Shown: in pieces, positions 1 to 7,369 of the stretch
How positions within the stretch are numbered: the first letter of the stretch is position 1
Layout: each line of letters begins with the position of its first letter
NCBI GenBank assembly: GCA_022560555.1
Contig: JADFSZ010000010.1
Coordinates: 1 to 18,678, forward strand
Source of the DNA: JADFSZ01 sp022560555 [NCBI: PVC group bacterium]
Lineage (GTDB): Bacteria > GCA-001730085 > JADFSZ01
DNA length: 18,678 bases
Direction: 5' to 3'
Position numbers and translations under genes: made by a program
The notes under the pieces: generated by a model
The model's input: the letters and a program-made list of their open reading frames with translations, nothing else
Databases searched by the model: none
What the model was told of the DNA's origin: nothing

Positions 1-1151
1 TCCATCCAGCTAATCACATAATCCGTGTAGGCATCACCTGTCACACCGGAATCACGACCCGTAATCAACATTTTCTTTTCGAACTGCCCGCAGATATCCA
101 ACGCTTTTTCCAGTTTGTCCGCGCGTTCCCCAAATCCAATATGTCTAACGAGCATCGCGGCCGCCCGAATCATCGAACATGGATCCGCATATTGAGCTCG
201 ATTTTCTTTGAGCATCCGCGGTGCGGTTCCGTGAATCGCTTCAAACATCGCCCATTTTTTTCCGATGTTCGCGCTTCCGGCCGTACCAACACCGCCCTGC
301 ATTTGGGCCGCTTCATCCGTCAAAATATCCCCATAAAGATTCGGCATGACCATCACACGGAACTGTTTTCGTCTCAGGGGATCAATCAGTTTGGCCGTCA
401 TAATGTCGATATACCATTCATCGTGTTTAATCTTTGGATATTCAGTCCCGATTTTTTTCGCCATCTGTGAAAAACGCCCGTCCGTAGCCTTGACCACATT
501 AGCCTTAGTCACAACGGTCACATAATCAATGTTATTTTTATCCGCGTATTCAAACGCCATCCGGATGATCCGTTCCGAGCCCTGTTCGGTAATGACTTTG
601 AAGTCAATCGACAAATCGTTGGAGACATCGAGGCCCCTTGAACCAAGCACATACGCGCCCTCAGTGTTTTCACGAAAAAAGATCCAATCAATGCCCTCGG
701 CCGGAATCTTAACGGGACGGACATTGGCAAATAAATCGAGTTCTCTACGCATCGCAACATTGGCACTCTCGATATTCGGCCACGGATCTCCTGCCTGCGG
801 AGTTGTCGTGGGACCCTTCAACAAAACATGACACTTTTTGATTGCTGCAAGAACATCATCAGGAATCGCTTTATTGTGTTCCGCACGATTTTCAATCGTT
901 AGTCCATCAATGGCATGAAATGTGACTTTGCCATCTTTAAACTCTTTTTTTAAGATATATTTTAATACGCGCTCAGCATGTTGGGAGATATGTTTTCCGA
1001 TACCGTCTCCGGGACAAATTCCGATTTTGATCGGTTTGATGGATCCGTAATCGATCCAATCGGGCTCTTTTTTCATACGCTCTACACGCGCTAATTGTTC
1101 TTCGACGAGTTTTCCAAAGTGGTCTTTGGCTTTTTCTACAATATCACTCAC
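1..1151 (-). CDS. icd: Isocitrate dehydrogenase, isocitrate/isopropylmalate family (3' end beyond window)
   Basis: My own reading of the minus strand gives 383 open codons from a GTG at 1151 to the window edge, so the C-terminus is missing. The family oxidatively decarboxylates isocitrate to 2-oxoglutarate in the TCA cycle. Visible: the PGDGIG loop at about 47-52; the substrate motif S129-x-N131-x-x-x-R135, typical of isocitrate rather than isopropylmalate enzymes; R145; the FRENTEGAY segment at 159-167; TKAN at 215-218; metal-binding Asp in LYGDILTD (D275, D279); and HGTAP at 307-311. After HGTAP the chain reads R-M where E. coli NADP-IDH has K-Y and NAD enzymes have D-I, so the cofactor is not settled. 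The GTG has an AGGTG ribosome site 5 nt upstream; the only nearby upstream GTG stops after two codons. The gene lies 133 nt after pyrE, probably with its own promoter. Confidence 0.88.
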   Translation of the reverse strand, partial: MSDIVEKAKDHFGKLVEEQLARVERMKKEPDWIDYGSIKPIKIGICPGDGIGKHISQHAERVLKYILKKEFKDGKVTFHAIDGLTIENRAEHNKAIPDDVLAAIKKCHVLLKGPTTTPQAGDPWPNIESANVAMRRELDLFANVRPVKIPAEGIDWIFFRENTEGAYVLGSRGLDVSNDLSIDFKVITEQGSERIIRMAFEYADKNNIDYVTVVTKANVVKATDGRFSQMAKKIGTEYPKIKHDEWYIDIMTAKLIDPLRRKQFRVMVMPNLYGDILTDEAAQMQGGVGTAGSANIGKKWAMFEAIHGTAPRMLKENRAQYADPCSMIRAAAMLVRHIGFGERADKLEKALDICGQFEKKMLITGRDSGVTGDAYTDYVISWM

Positions 1152-1284
1152 TTTTTCACCTATTCGGTATTTTTTTTAAAAAAAGTTATTGTTTGTGCTT
1201 CGAGTCATTCCCAAGGCTCTATATAAATAAGACTTATACTTATATCAGACAAAAGGCTTTTCGTCTAGGAAAGCTTAAAGGCGG
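1152..1284 (-). other. pyrE-icd intergenic region with AT-rich hairpin
   Basis: This 133-nt gap separates the last pyr gene from icd. An inverted repeat at 1247-1266 (AGACGAAA/TTTTGTCT, loop AGCC, one G-T pair) can form an 8-bp hairpin, but no T-run follows it, so it is not a clear intrinsic terminator. Overlapping its 3' arm, TTGTCT is followed 17 nt later by TATTTA and then TATATA, a weak candidate promoter for icd. The icd ribosome site lies at the left end. I see no small gene here. Confidence 0.35.
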
Positions 1285-1866
1285 CTATTGGACAACAGTT
1301 CGGCTACCCGGCTTGGTACAAGCAAGGCCGTCCCGGCACATGGGACAATCGGATTCAGGATAATTCTGAATCTTTAATGAGAGCAAGGTCTTATACGGAA
1401 CACCAAAATCGATTTTGCCTCCCGAACGATCCACAAGAGCTCCTACGCCTGTCACATCACCCCCAAGAGAACCTATTGTTTCAATCACTTCTTTCACAGA
1501 TCCCCCAGTCGTGGTCACATCCTCCACCACAAGAATCTTCTCTCCTTTTTCGATCGTAAATCCTCTTCGAAGCACCATTTGATTATTCACGCGTTCGGTA
1601 AAAATTGCGCGCTTTTTCAAAGCGCGTCCCACAACTTGTGCCACAACTATTCCCCCAAGGGCAGGTCCGACAACACAGTCCACATCAAATTCATTAAGCA
1701 TCTTAGCAAGTTCACCGCACAAAAATTCCGCTTTGTCCGGATACTGCAAAACCAACGCGCACTGCATATAGTGATCACTATGAAGCCCGGAGGTTAATTG
1801 AAAATGTCCTTGAAGGATGGCATGCGATTCCTTAAATACATTTAAATATTTTTCATTCACGCTCAT
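1285..1866 (-). CDS. pyrE: Orotate phosphoribosyltransferase PyrE
   Basis: This 193-residue protein joins orotate to PRPP to give OMP, the fifth step of UMP synthesis, in the cytoplasm. Seen: the N-terminal LQGHFQLTSGLHSDHYMQ signature (18-35), the catalytic-loop region around ERVNNQ (91-96), the PRPP-binding motif ILVVEDVTTTGGS (111-123), and a Cys-containing tail CPMCRDGLACTKPGS (174-188) that resembles the longer Thermus-type PyrE. Length is normal for that branch. The ATG lies one base after the pyrF stop (TGAgATG), so translation is probably coupled. It is the last gene of the pyr run; its product feeds back to PyrF, encoded just upstream. Confidence 0.95.
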   Translation of the reverse strand: MSVNEKYLNVFKESHAILQGHFQLTSGLHSDHYMQCALVLQYPDKAEFLCGELAKMLNEFDVDCVVGPALGGIVVAQVVGRALKKRAIFTERVNNQMVLRRGFTIEKGEKILVVEDVTTTGGSVKEVIETIGSLGGDVTGVGALVDRSGGKIDFGVPYKTLLSLKIQNYPESDCPMCRDGLACTKPGSRTVVQ

Positions 1867-1867
1867 C

Positions 1868-2581
1868 TCAATCCGGCCCTACTTGTTCTAATTCGTTTTT
1901 AATGTCTTGAGCCGCTTTCTTACGATCCCCCGCTTCCAACACCGGCCGTCCCACAACAATAAAATCTGCACCCTGCTCCATAGCTTGCCGCGGCGTCATC
2001 ACGCGTTTCTGATCAGCATGAATAGCCGTCATCGGACGAATACCGGGCACAACAGCCAAAAAATGGTGTCCGCATGTTCGCTTGATCTTTTGGATCTCAT
2101 AACCCGAAGCCACGACACCGGACAATCCACATTCTTGCGCCAGTTTGGCTAACAACTGCACCTGCTCTTTAACACCTCGCTGGACACCAATTCCGGCCAG
2201 TTGATCTTCATCCATACTTGTCAAAACCGTGATCCCGAAAATCAAAGGCTTACGCTCTCCTGAATTTTCCGAAACCGATTTAATCACGCGCCGCATCATT
2301 TCTGTCCCACCGCTTGTGTGAACATCAAACATATAAACATTTTTTCGACACGCTTGCGCGGCGGCCAAAGCCACCGTGTTTGGAATATCATAATACTTGA
2401 GATCCAAAAATACTTCGGAGGCTTCATCATGAATCGCGTCAATTAACGTGGGGCCGCACGAGGTGAACAATTGACTACCAACCTTAAAAATGTCCACGAT
2501 TCCTTTAAGCTCTTTCACGAGTTCCATGGCTTCATTGAACGAATCCACATCCAAAGCTAAAATAAATTTTGTTCTGCTCAT
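1868..2581 (-). CDS. pyrF: Orotidine-5'-phosphate decarboxylase PyrF
   Basis: This 237-residue TIM-barrel enzyme converts OMP to UMP, the last step of the pathway. The family's catalytic Asp/Lys array is visible: D11 in LALDVD, K33 in IFKVG, and D60, K62, D65 in the hallmark LDLKYYDIPNTV (59-70). The phosphate-binding end is seen as VVPGIRP (about 174-180) and FIVVGRPV (about 212-219). Length is normal for bacterial PyrF. Its ATG overlaps the stop of pyrKD as ATGA (2578-2581), with an AAAAGG ribosome site about 7 nt upstream inside pyrKD. It sits between pyrKD and pyrE, the usual order. Confidence 0.96.
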   Translation of the reverse strand: MSRTKFILALDVDSFNEAMELVKELKGIVDIFKVGSQLFTSCGPTLIDAIHDEASEVFLDLKYYDIPNTVALAAAQACRKNVYMFDVHTSGGTEMMRRVIKSVSENSGERKPLIFGITVLTSMDEDQLAGIGVQRGVKEQVQLLAKLAQECGLSGVVASGYEIQKIKRTCGHHFLAVVPGIRPMTAIHADQKRVMTPRQAMEQGADFIVVGRPVLEAGDRKKAAQDIKNELEQVGPD

Positions 2582-4383
2582 GAAGGTGCCTTTTCAAGCG
2601 TGTGACTTAGGCCCACAAGTTTTTCAAATTTATTCACGCGTTCTTTAATCAAATATTCCAACAGATCATCTATGATTGTCATCGCGCGGTTCGGGTGAAT
2701 AAAATTGACTGTCCCTAGAGCTATAACCTTTGAGCCCGCATACACAAATTCAAGCGCGTCAAACAGATTCATGATCCCGCCCATACCCATAATCGGAAGT
2801 TTAGTCGCCTGATACAATTGCCATACCATCCGCACAGCCAAAGGCTTAATCGCCGGCCCCGAAAGGCCACCCATTCCCTGTCCAAGAACCGGCATTGCGG
2901 TCGCAGGATCAATCGCCATTCCCAAAAATGTATTCACAAGACTAAAGCAATCAATCCCGTAATCCTCACAGGCACGCGAAATTTGCGTAATATCAGTCAC
3001 ATTTGGTGATAGTTTTACAATACAAAACAAATTGGTATTTTTTCTGACAACATCCACAACTTTCGCGGCTGTCGAAGGATCCGTCCCAAACTCCATGCAT
3101 CCCTCGTCCATGTTCGGACAGGAAATATTGACCTCTATCGCTTGCACGCCCTCAGCATCATTCAATCGCTTAGCAATTTCGCCATAATCCTCGATCCGCT
3201 CGCCGGATATATTCACAATCACGGCTGTATCATATGAACGAACCTTCGGAAGCATCGTTTTGATAAATTCGTCCACGCCATAATTCTGCAGGCCAATAGT
3301 GTTTAACAGCCCCGCCGGTGTTTCCGCGAGACGTTGCTGACGATTCCCCGTCCGGGAGTGTAGAGTAATCCCTTTAACGGCTATCCCTCCCAAGCGGGAC
3401 AAATCCATGATGTCCTTAAACTCTTCGCCATATCCAAATGTTCCGGAAGCGGTGATAATGGGATTTTTTAAACGCAGTTTTCCTAAATCAACGGTCAAAT
3501 CTGTTTTGAATACGGCTTTCTTTTCACGTACCTGATCAATCAAATTTACACGTTCGCCACGCCAGTCCCATTGAAGTTTATCTCCAAAAAATACCGGGCC
3601 GTCCTTGCAAACTCGTTTAATCCCCTCTTCAGTATTCACCACACAGCTCAAACATGCTCCCAAACCGCAGCCCATTTGTTCTTCGAGACACAGCTGAGAC
3701 GAGATTCCATTATCAAGAGCGATCGTTTGCACTTTTTTAAGCATGACCGTCGGACCACAGGTGTAAATCAAGTCATAGTGTTGGCCATCGTTTAATTCTT
3801 TTTTGAAACAATCTGTGATATAACCTTCGAACCCTTCGGATCCATCCTCAGTCGAATAAAAAACAGGGCACTCCAGCCGTTCAACATCATGACGGCAAAG
3901 CAGATCTTCTTTTCTTCGCCCGCCGATAAAGACAGTCGGTTTCATATTTTTGTGTTGATTTAAAAAATCCGCGAGAAAAATGAGCGGAGGAATCCCGACA
4001 CCGCCCCCGATAAGCGCAATATTTTTTTCTTCGATATTCGCTTCATACTGAAAAGCATTTCCGACAGGGCCCATCACGTCAATCTCATTATCCTCCTTGA
4101 GTTGAGACATTTGCTCAGTACCGCGGCCGACAAGTTTATAAAGGATTTCGAAAATGGTCCCTTTATCCGTTTTTTTGTATTTGTAAATACTAAACGGGCG
4201 TCTTAAGAGAGGATCGTAAACATCCTGAGCACGGCAAAGAATATGAAGGAATTGTCCCGGCAATACAAGATCAAATTTTTCGGATGTCTCGATTACCATC
4301 CAAAAATATTCATCTGTGATAGGTTCGTTCGCACGTATAGCCGCTGCAAAATTTTTCATCATAATTTTCCCGTCATTTATCAT
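2578..4383 (-). CDS. pyrKD: Fused dihydroorotate dehydrogenase 1B: PyrK electron-transfer module plus PyrD catalytic module
   Basis: One open frame of 601 residues carries both subunits of NAD-dependent dihydroorotate dehydrogenase, which oxidises dihydroorotate to orotate. Residues 1-275 are PyrK: FAD motif RRPFS (61-65), NAD-binding GGGVGIPPL (126-134), and [2Fe-2S] ligands C239, C244, C247, C259. After a linker of about 20 residues, 295-595 are PyrD: VKGIT (K337), NTIGLQN (362-368), NISCPN with the class-1 active-site C422, VKLSPN (K457) and GMGGI (533-537). In Bacillus and Lactococcus these are two genes in the same order, so the fusion follows operon order. The ATG used here overlaps a mini-ORF stop as TAATG with no ribosome site; ATG at 4362 or 4359 are alternatives with a weak GGGA upstream. 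It overlaps pyrF by 4 nt. Confidence 0.95.
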   Translation of the reverse strand: MINDGKIMMKNFAAAIRANEPITDEYFWMVIETSEKFDLVLPGQFLHILCRAQDVYDPLLRRPFSIYKYKKTDKGTIFEILYKLVGRGTEQMSQLKEDNEIDVMGPVGNAFQYEANIEEKNIALIGGGVGIPPLIFLADFLNQHKNMKPTVFIGGRRKEDLLCRHDVERLECPVFYSTEDGSEGFEGYITDCFKKELNDGQHYDLIYTCGPTVMLKKVQTIALDNGISSQLCLEEQMGCGLGACLSCVVNTEEGIKRVCKDGPVFFGDKLQWDWRGERVNLIDQVREKKAVFKTDLTVDLGKLRLKNPIITASGTFGYGEEFKDIMDLSRLGGIAVKGITLHSRTGNRQQRLAETPAGLLNTIGLQNYGVDEFIKTMLPKVRSYDTAVIVNISGERIEDYGEIAKRLNDAEGVQAIEVNISCPNMDEGCMEFGTDPSTAAKVVDVVRKNTNLFCIVKLSPNVTDITQISRACEDYGIDCFSLVNTFLGMAIDPATAMPVLGQGMGGLSGPAIKPLAVRMVWQLYQATKLPIMGMGGIMNLFDALEFVYAGSKVIALGTVNFIHPNRAMTIIDDLLEYLIKERVNKFEKLVGLSHTLEKAPS

Positions 4384-4412
4384 TAGTCATTCGTCATTAA
4401 TCAATCGTCATT
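4371..4412 (-). repeat. Heptamer tandem repeat at the pyrC/pyrKD junction, forming chained mini-ORFs
   Basis: Six units of 7 nt (plus strand: cgtcatt, tatcatt, agtcatt, cgtcatt, aatcaat, cgtcatt) cover the end of pyrC, the gap and the start of pyrKD. On the coding strand, ATG at 4411 reads MTID-stop, ATG at 4397 reads MTND-stop, and ATG at 4383 opens pyrKD (MINDGK). Successive starts are exactly 14 nt apart and each stop overlaps the next start as TAATG. The repeat is read directly; any role in translation is inference. Confidence 0.8.
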
Positions 4413-5675
4413 GATTTGATATGTCCAAATTCCGTTCACCATCGTTCCCACGACTTGACCTTTGAGCGACCATCCAATAAAAGGTGAATTTTTTGATTTA
4501 GATACGATCTCTTCTTTTTTGACGATCCATTCTTTTTCTAAATCAATCAGTGTCAGATGCGCGTCGGCCCCTTTGGCAATCCCCTGGTTTTCAACTCCCA
4601 GGATCCGGCACGGACCGTAACTCATCCGTTCAATAATGGCCTCAAGATCCAAAATCTTTTTGTGATACAAGGTCGTCAAAACAAGCCCCAAAGATGTTTC
4701 TAGTCCGATAATCCCGAACGCGGCCACATTGTATTCAACATCTTTATTGGCCTCAGCATGCGGCGCGTGATCGGTAACAATCGCGTCCAACGTTCCGTCC
4801 TTGAGCCCTTCAATGATGGCTTCTCCGTCTTCGGGCGTGCGTAAAGGCGGATACATTTTGAAATTCGTATTAAAATTCACATCTTTATCAAAAAGTGTCC
4901 AGTAGTGCGGGGCCGACTCTCCCGTCACCGGCAAACCTTCGGCCTTGGCTTGACGGATGATCTCAACACCGCCTTTGGTACTTACATGCGTGATATGCAA
5001 ACGTCCCCCGAAACACTTCACGAGACGGATGTCTCGTTCCATCATACATTCTTCGGCGGCTCTTGGAATTCCGGGAATCCCCAAACGCGTTGAAACCCCG
5101 CCTTCATGCATGGCCCCATGCGCGGACAATAATTCGTCCTCTTCATGCGGCATTAGCGCCTTATTAAACATTTTTGAATATTCAAGCGCTCTTCGCATCA
5201 GGCCGCTATCCATTACACCGGATCCATCGTCCGTAAATCCATAGACACCATTTTCGATTAATTCTCCGAATGGAGCCAATTCTTTTCCGGCACGTTCTTT
5301 GGAAATCGTTCCAACGGGAAACACGCGGCACGCAGATGATTTGGCTTTTTCCAAAATATACCGCACCGTTCCCGCGGAATCAATCGGAGGTGTTGTGTTA
5401 GGCATACAAGCGACACCGGTAAATCCTCCTTTGGCGGCCGCCCGGCATCCGCTGTCAATGGTCTCAGCCCCTTCACAACCCGGTTCGCGTAAATGCACAT
5501 GCATATCAACCAGACCCGGAACAAGAACCCGTCCTTTTCCTTCTACAACATCTCCATCGGTCTGAAGCCCCTTTTTCACATCCGCGATTTTCCCGTCCTT
5601 GACGAGAACATCCATGGTGCCATGGATTTTGTTCTTAGGATCAACAACCGTCACATTTTTTATCAAACATGTCAT
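4401..5675 (-). CDS. pyrC: Dihydroorotase PyrC (class I)
   Basis: This 424-residue amidohydrolase closes carbamoyl-aspartate to dihydroorotate, the third step of the pathway. Metal and catalytic residues line up with class I enzymes: DMHVHLREPG with H59 and H61, FTDDG (147-151) with the bridging Asp, H177 in MPHEE, H230 in HITHVST, and D302 in VTDHAPH. MPNTTPPID (91-99) is the usual substrate loop. It is cytoplasmic and of normal length for a catalytically active class I enzyme rather than a non-catalytic PyrC' homologue. Its start overlaps the pyrB stop (5672-5675), consistent with co-translation and with association of the first enzymes of the pathway. Confidence 0.96.
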   Translation of the reverse strand: MTCLIKNVTVVDPKNKIHGTMDVLVKDGKIADVKKGLQTDGDVVEGKGRVLVPGLVDMHVHLREPGCEGAETIDSGCRAAAKGGFTGVACMPNTTPPIDSAGTVRYILEKAKSSACRVFPVGTISKERAGKELAPFGELIENGVYGFTDDGSGVMDSGLMRRALEYSKMFNKALMPHEEDELLSAHGAMHEGGVSTRLGIPGIPRAAEECMMERDIRLVKCFGGRLHITHVSTKGGVEIIRQAKAEGLPVTGESAPHYWTLFDKDVNFNTNFKMYPPLRTPEDGEAIIEGLKDGTLDAIVTDHAPHAEANKDVEYNVAAFGIIGLETSLGLVLTTLYHKKILDLEAIIERMSYGPCRILGVENQGIAKGADAHLTLIDLEKEWIVKKEEIVSKSKNSPFIGWSLKGQVVGTMVNGIWTYQINDD

Positions 5676-6619
5676 GATTTCATTTTCACCTTTTTTGATG
5701 ATCCCACACTAGAAACAAGATACAGAACCGCCATACGAACTGCAATCCCATTCGTCACCTGATCTAAAATGACCGAATACGGCCCATCCGCTACAGCCGG
5801 ATCAATTTCGACCCCCCTGTTGGCAGGTCCCGGATGCATGATGAGCAGGTCTTTTTTTGCGTTTTTCAACCGTGCTTCACTCACACCGAAAAGCTGAATA
5901 TATTCACGCAGTGTTGGGAAAAAATTTCGATCCTGTCGTTCTCTTTGAATACGTAAAATGTTGATCACATCCGCTTTCGGTATTTCTTCATCTAAATAAT
6001 ACGAAACATTGACTCCCATTTTTTCAATCTCGGCCGGAATAAGCGTTGAAGGACCGACAACCGTCACATCCGCTCCGAGTTTCTTGAGAGTCCAAATATT
6101 GGACCTGGCCACACGGCTATGCGCGATATCCCCCACAATCAAAACTTTGAGTCCTTGAATACGGCCTTTCTTTTCTTTGATCGTATACGCATCCAATAAT
6201 CCCTGTGTCGGATGCTCATGCGGCCCATCCCCGGCGTTGATCACGCTGCAGCTTACACAATCAGCCAAAAGCTGTGCGGACCCGGGCATGGAGTGACGGA
6301 TAATAATCATGTCCACCTTCATAGCTTCGATATTTCTCGCGGTATCCTTCAGGGATTCACCTTTAGAGAGTGAACTGCTGGAGGACACGACATTCAGCAT
6401 ATCCGCGGATAATCGCTTTGCCGCCAACTCAAATGACATGCGTGTCCGCGTGCTTGGTTCGCAGAAAAAATTGACTATAGTTTTACCGCGCAAAGTCGGA
6501 ACTTTTTTGACAGAACGAACGGAAATTTCTTTAAATGAGACCGCCGTTTCAAGGATATATTCGATATCCTCCTTAGAAAGCTGTTCAATCGTGAGCAAAT
6601 GTTTGTGTTTCCATTCCAT
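5672..6619 (-). CDS. pyrB: Aspartate carbamoyltransferase catalytic subunit PyrB
   Basis: The enzyme condenses carbamoyl phosphate with aspartate, the committed step of pyrimidine synthesis. From the ATG at 6619 it has 315 residues, normal for a catalytic chain. Seen: CEPSTRTR (carbamoyl-phosphate loop), SSLSKGES (the Ser-Lys loop contributed by the neighbouring subunit), HEHPTQGLLDAYT, and the C-terminal MHPGPANRGVEI. An in-frame GTG at 6628 lies directly after the pyrR stop, but the sequence AGGTGATCATTATG makes that GTG part of the ribosome site, so I prefer the ATG. No pyrI regulatory-chain gene is present, so control is probably by PyrR attenuation rather than CTP-sensitive allostery. 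Confidence 0.95.
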   Translation of the reverse strand: MEWKHKHLLTIEQLSKEDIEYILETAVSFKEISVRSVKKVPTLRGKTIVNFFCEPSTRTRMSFELAAKRLSADMLNVVSSSSSLSKGESLKDTARNIEAMKVDMIIIRHSMPGSAQLLADCVSCSVINAGDGPHEHPTQGLLDAYTIKEKKGRIQGLKVLIVGDIAHSRVARSNIWTLKKLGADVTVVGPSTLIPAEIEKMGVNVSYYLDEEIPKADVINILRIQRERQDRNFFPTLREYIQLFGVSEARLKNAKKDLLIMHPGPANRGVEIDPAVADGPYSVILDQVTNGIAVRMAVLYLVSSVGSSKKVKMKS

Positions 6620-6628
6620 AATGATCAC

Positions 6629-7162
6629 CTATTTTTCTATGAGAAAAACTCCATCATCAGCTTCTTCTTTCAGGCGCACATATATCTCTTGTTGGAGAGA
6701 AGTCGGAATATTTTTCCCGACAAAATCCGCTTTGATCGGAAACTCCCGATGCCCCCGATCCACTAGAACTGCCAACTGGATCACTTTAGGCCGCCCAAAA
6801 TCTACAATGGCATCCAGTGCCGCGCGAATGGTGCGGCCGGTAAACAAAACATCATCAACCAAAATAATATCTTTACCGCCAACATCGAAGGGAATATCCG
6901 TTGCCTTAAGCTGCGGATGCCCTTCACCCAATTCGGCAAAATCATCGCGATACAAACTGATATCCAGGATCCCTAAGGGCAATTCTTTTCCTGTAATATC
7001 CTTGAGCACCCCAATCATTCGGGTAGCGAGATGCGCTCCGCCTGTTTGGATACCGATGATTGCGAGATTGTCCACGTCTTCGTTTTGCTCCACAATCTCA
7101 TGCGCCATACGAACAAGGAGCCGCTGGATTCCTTTTTTATCTAAACCATTTATTTGCTTCAT
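6629..7162 (-). CDS. pyrR: PyrR, pyrimidine operon attenuation regulator / uracil phosphoribosyltransferase
   Basis: This 177-residue phosphoribosyltransferase-fold protein should bind UMP and then the 5' leader of the pyr mRNA, promoting termination; family members also make UMP from uracil and PRPP. Seen: IIGIQTGGAHLA (35-46), the PRPP motif DIILVDDVLFTGRT (98-111) and LVDRGHREFPIKADFVGKN (133-151), all typical of PyrR. The identification is supported independently by a PyrR-type binding loop and terminator directly upstream. It is the first gene of the run; its stop is fused to the pyrB ribosome site (TAGGTG). Its own ATG has an AGGCGGG site about 6 nt upstream. Confidence 0.95.
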   Translation of the reverse strand: MKQINGLDKKGIQRLLVRMAHEIVEQNEDVDNLAIIGIQTGGAHLATRMIGVLKDITGKELPLGILDISLYRDDFAELGEGHPQLKATDIPFDVGGKDIILVDDVLFTGRTIRAALDAIVDFGRPKVIQLAVLVDRGHREFPIKADFVGKNIPTSLQQEIYVRLKEEADDGVFLIEK

Positions 7163-7183
7163 GTTACCCGCCTATCCATGGGC

Positions 7184-7213
7184 AAAAAAAAACCCCTCGT
7201 CTTTCGACAGGAG
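7184..7213 (-). terminator. Intrinsic terminator of the pyr attenuator
   Basis: On the coding strand a stem CTCCT-GTC / GAC-(G)-AGGGG closes on a GAAA loop with one bulged G and one G-U pair, followed directly by nine T (7184-7192). This is a regular rho-independent terminator. It sits before the pyrR start and after the PyrR-binding loop, so it is the conditional stop of the attenuator rather than the end of hemW transcription. Confidence 0.85.
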
Positions 7214-7244
7214 CCCGCTATTGCTGAAAAATCTCATATTTTTG

Positions 7245-7277
7245 ACCTTCCCAGCCTCACAGGACCAGATTAAAGGT
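7245..7277 (-). promoter_or_regulatory. PyrR-binding loop (anti-antiterminator) in the pyr leader
   Basis: The transcript contains GGUCCUGUGAGGCUGG (7266-7251), matching the known PyrR target [A/G]GUCC-N-G-N-GAGGCU. It is framed by ACCUU (7277-7273) and AAGGU (7249-7245), which pair as the lower stem; GGUC and GGCU form the upper stem closing the C-N-G-N-G-A hexaloop. Known biology: UMP-bound PyrR stabilises this hairpin, prevents antiterminator formation, and lets the downstream terminator (7184-7213) form. The antiterminator pairing itself I could not draw convincingly by eye. Confidence 0.88.
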
Positions 7278-7304
7278 GATGGTTTTTTGCTCTAAGAGTT
7301 CCCC

Positions 7305-7334
7305 TTTTTATCATAGCCATAGACTTTCGTCAAG
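7305..7334 (-). promoter_or_regulatory. Candidate promoter of the pyr operon
   Basis: Upstream of the leader, TTGACG (7334-7329) resembles a -35 box. Downstream, TATGAT (7315-7310, 13-nt spacing) and TAAAAA (7310-7305, 18-nt spacing) are possible -10 boxes; neither combines ideal sequence with ideal spacing. Position is the main support: it lies between the hemW stop and the PyrR loop, leaving room for a leader RNA. Confidence 0.3.
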
Positions 7335-7369
7335 AGACGAGTCCGGCAATCCATCTAACAGAATAATCA

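Noticed and set aside
1247-1266. Intrinsic terminator after pyrE
   Set aside because: An 8-bp hairpin with a G-T pair is present, but the following bases are GATATAAG, not a T-run, so I list it only as a hairpin.
6309-7295. Long plus-strand open frame of 328 codons opposite pyrB and pyrR
   Set aside because: It lies antisense to two genes with intact catalytic motifs, spans the pyrR leader and terminator, is rich in Ser, Arg and Pro with no recognisable domain, and has no ribosome site. It is a shadow of the coding strand.
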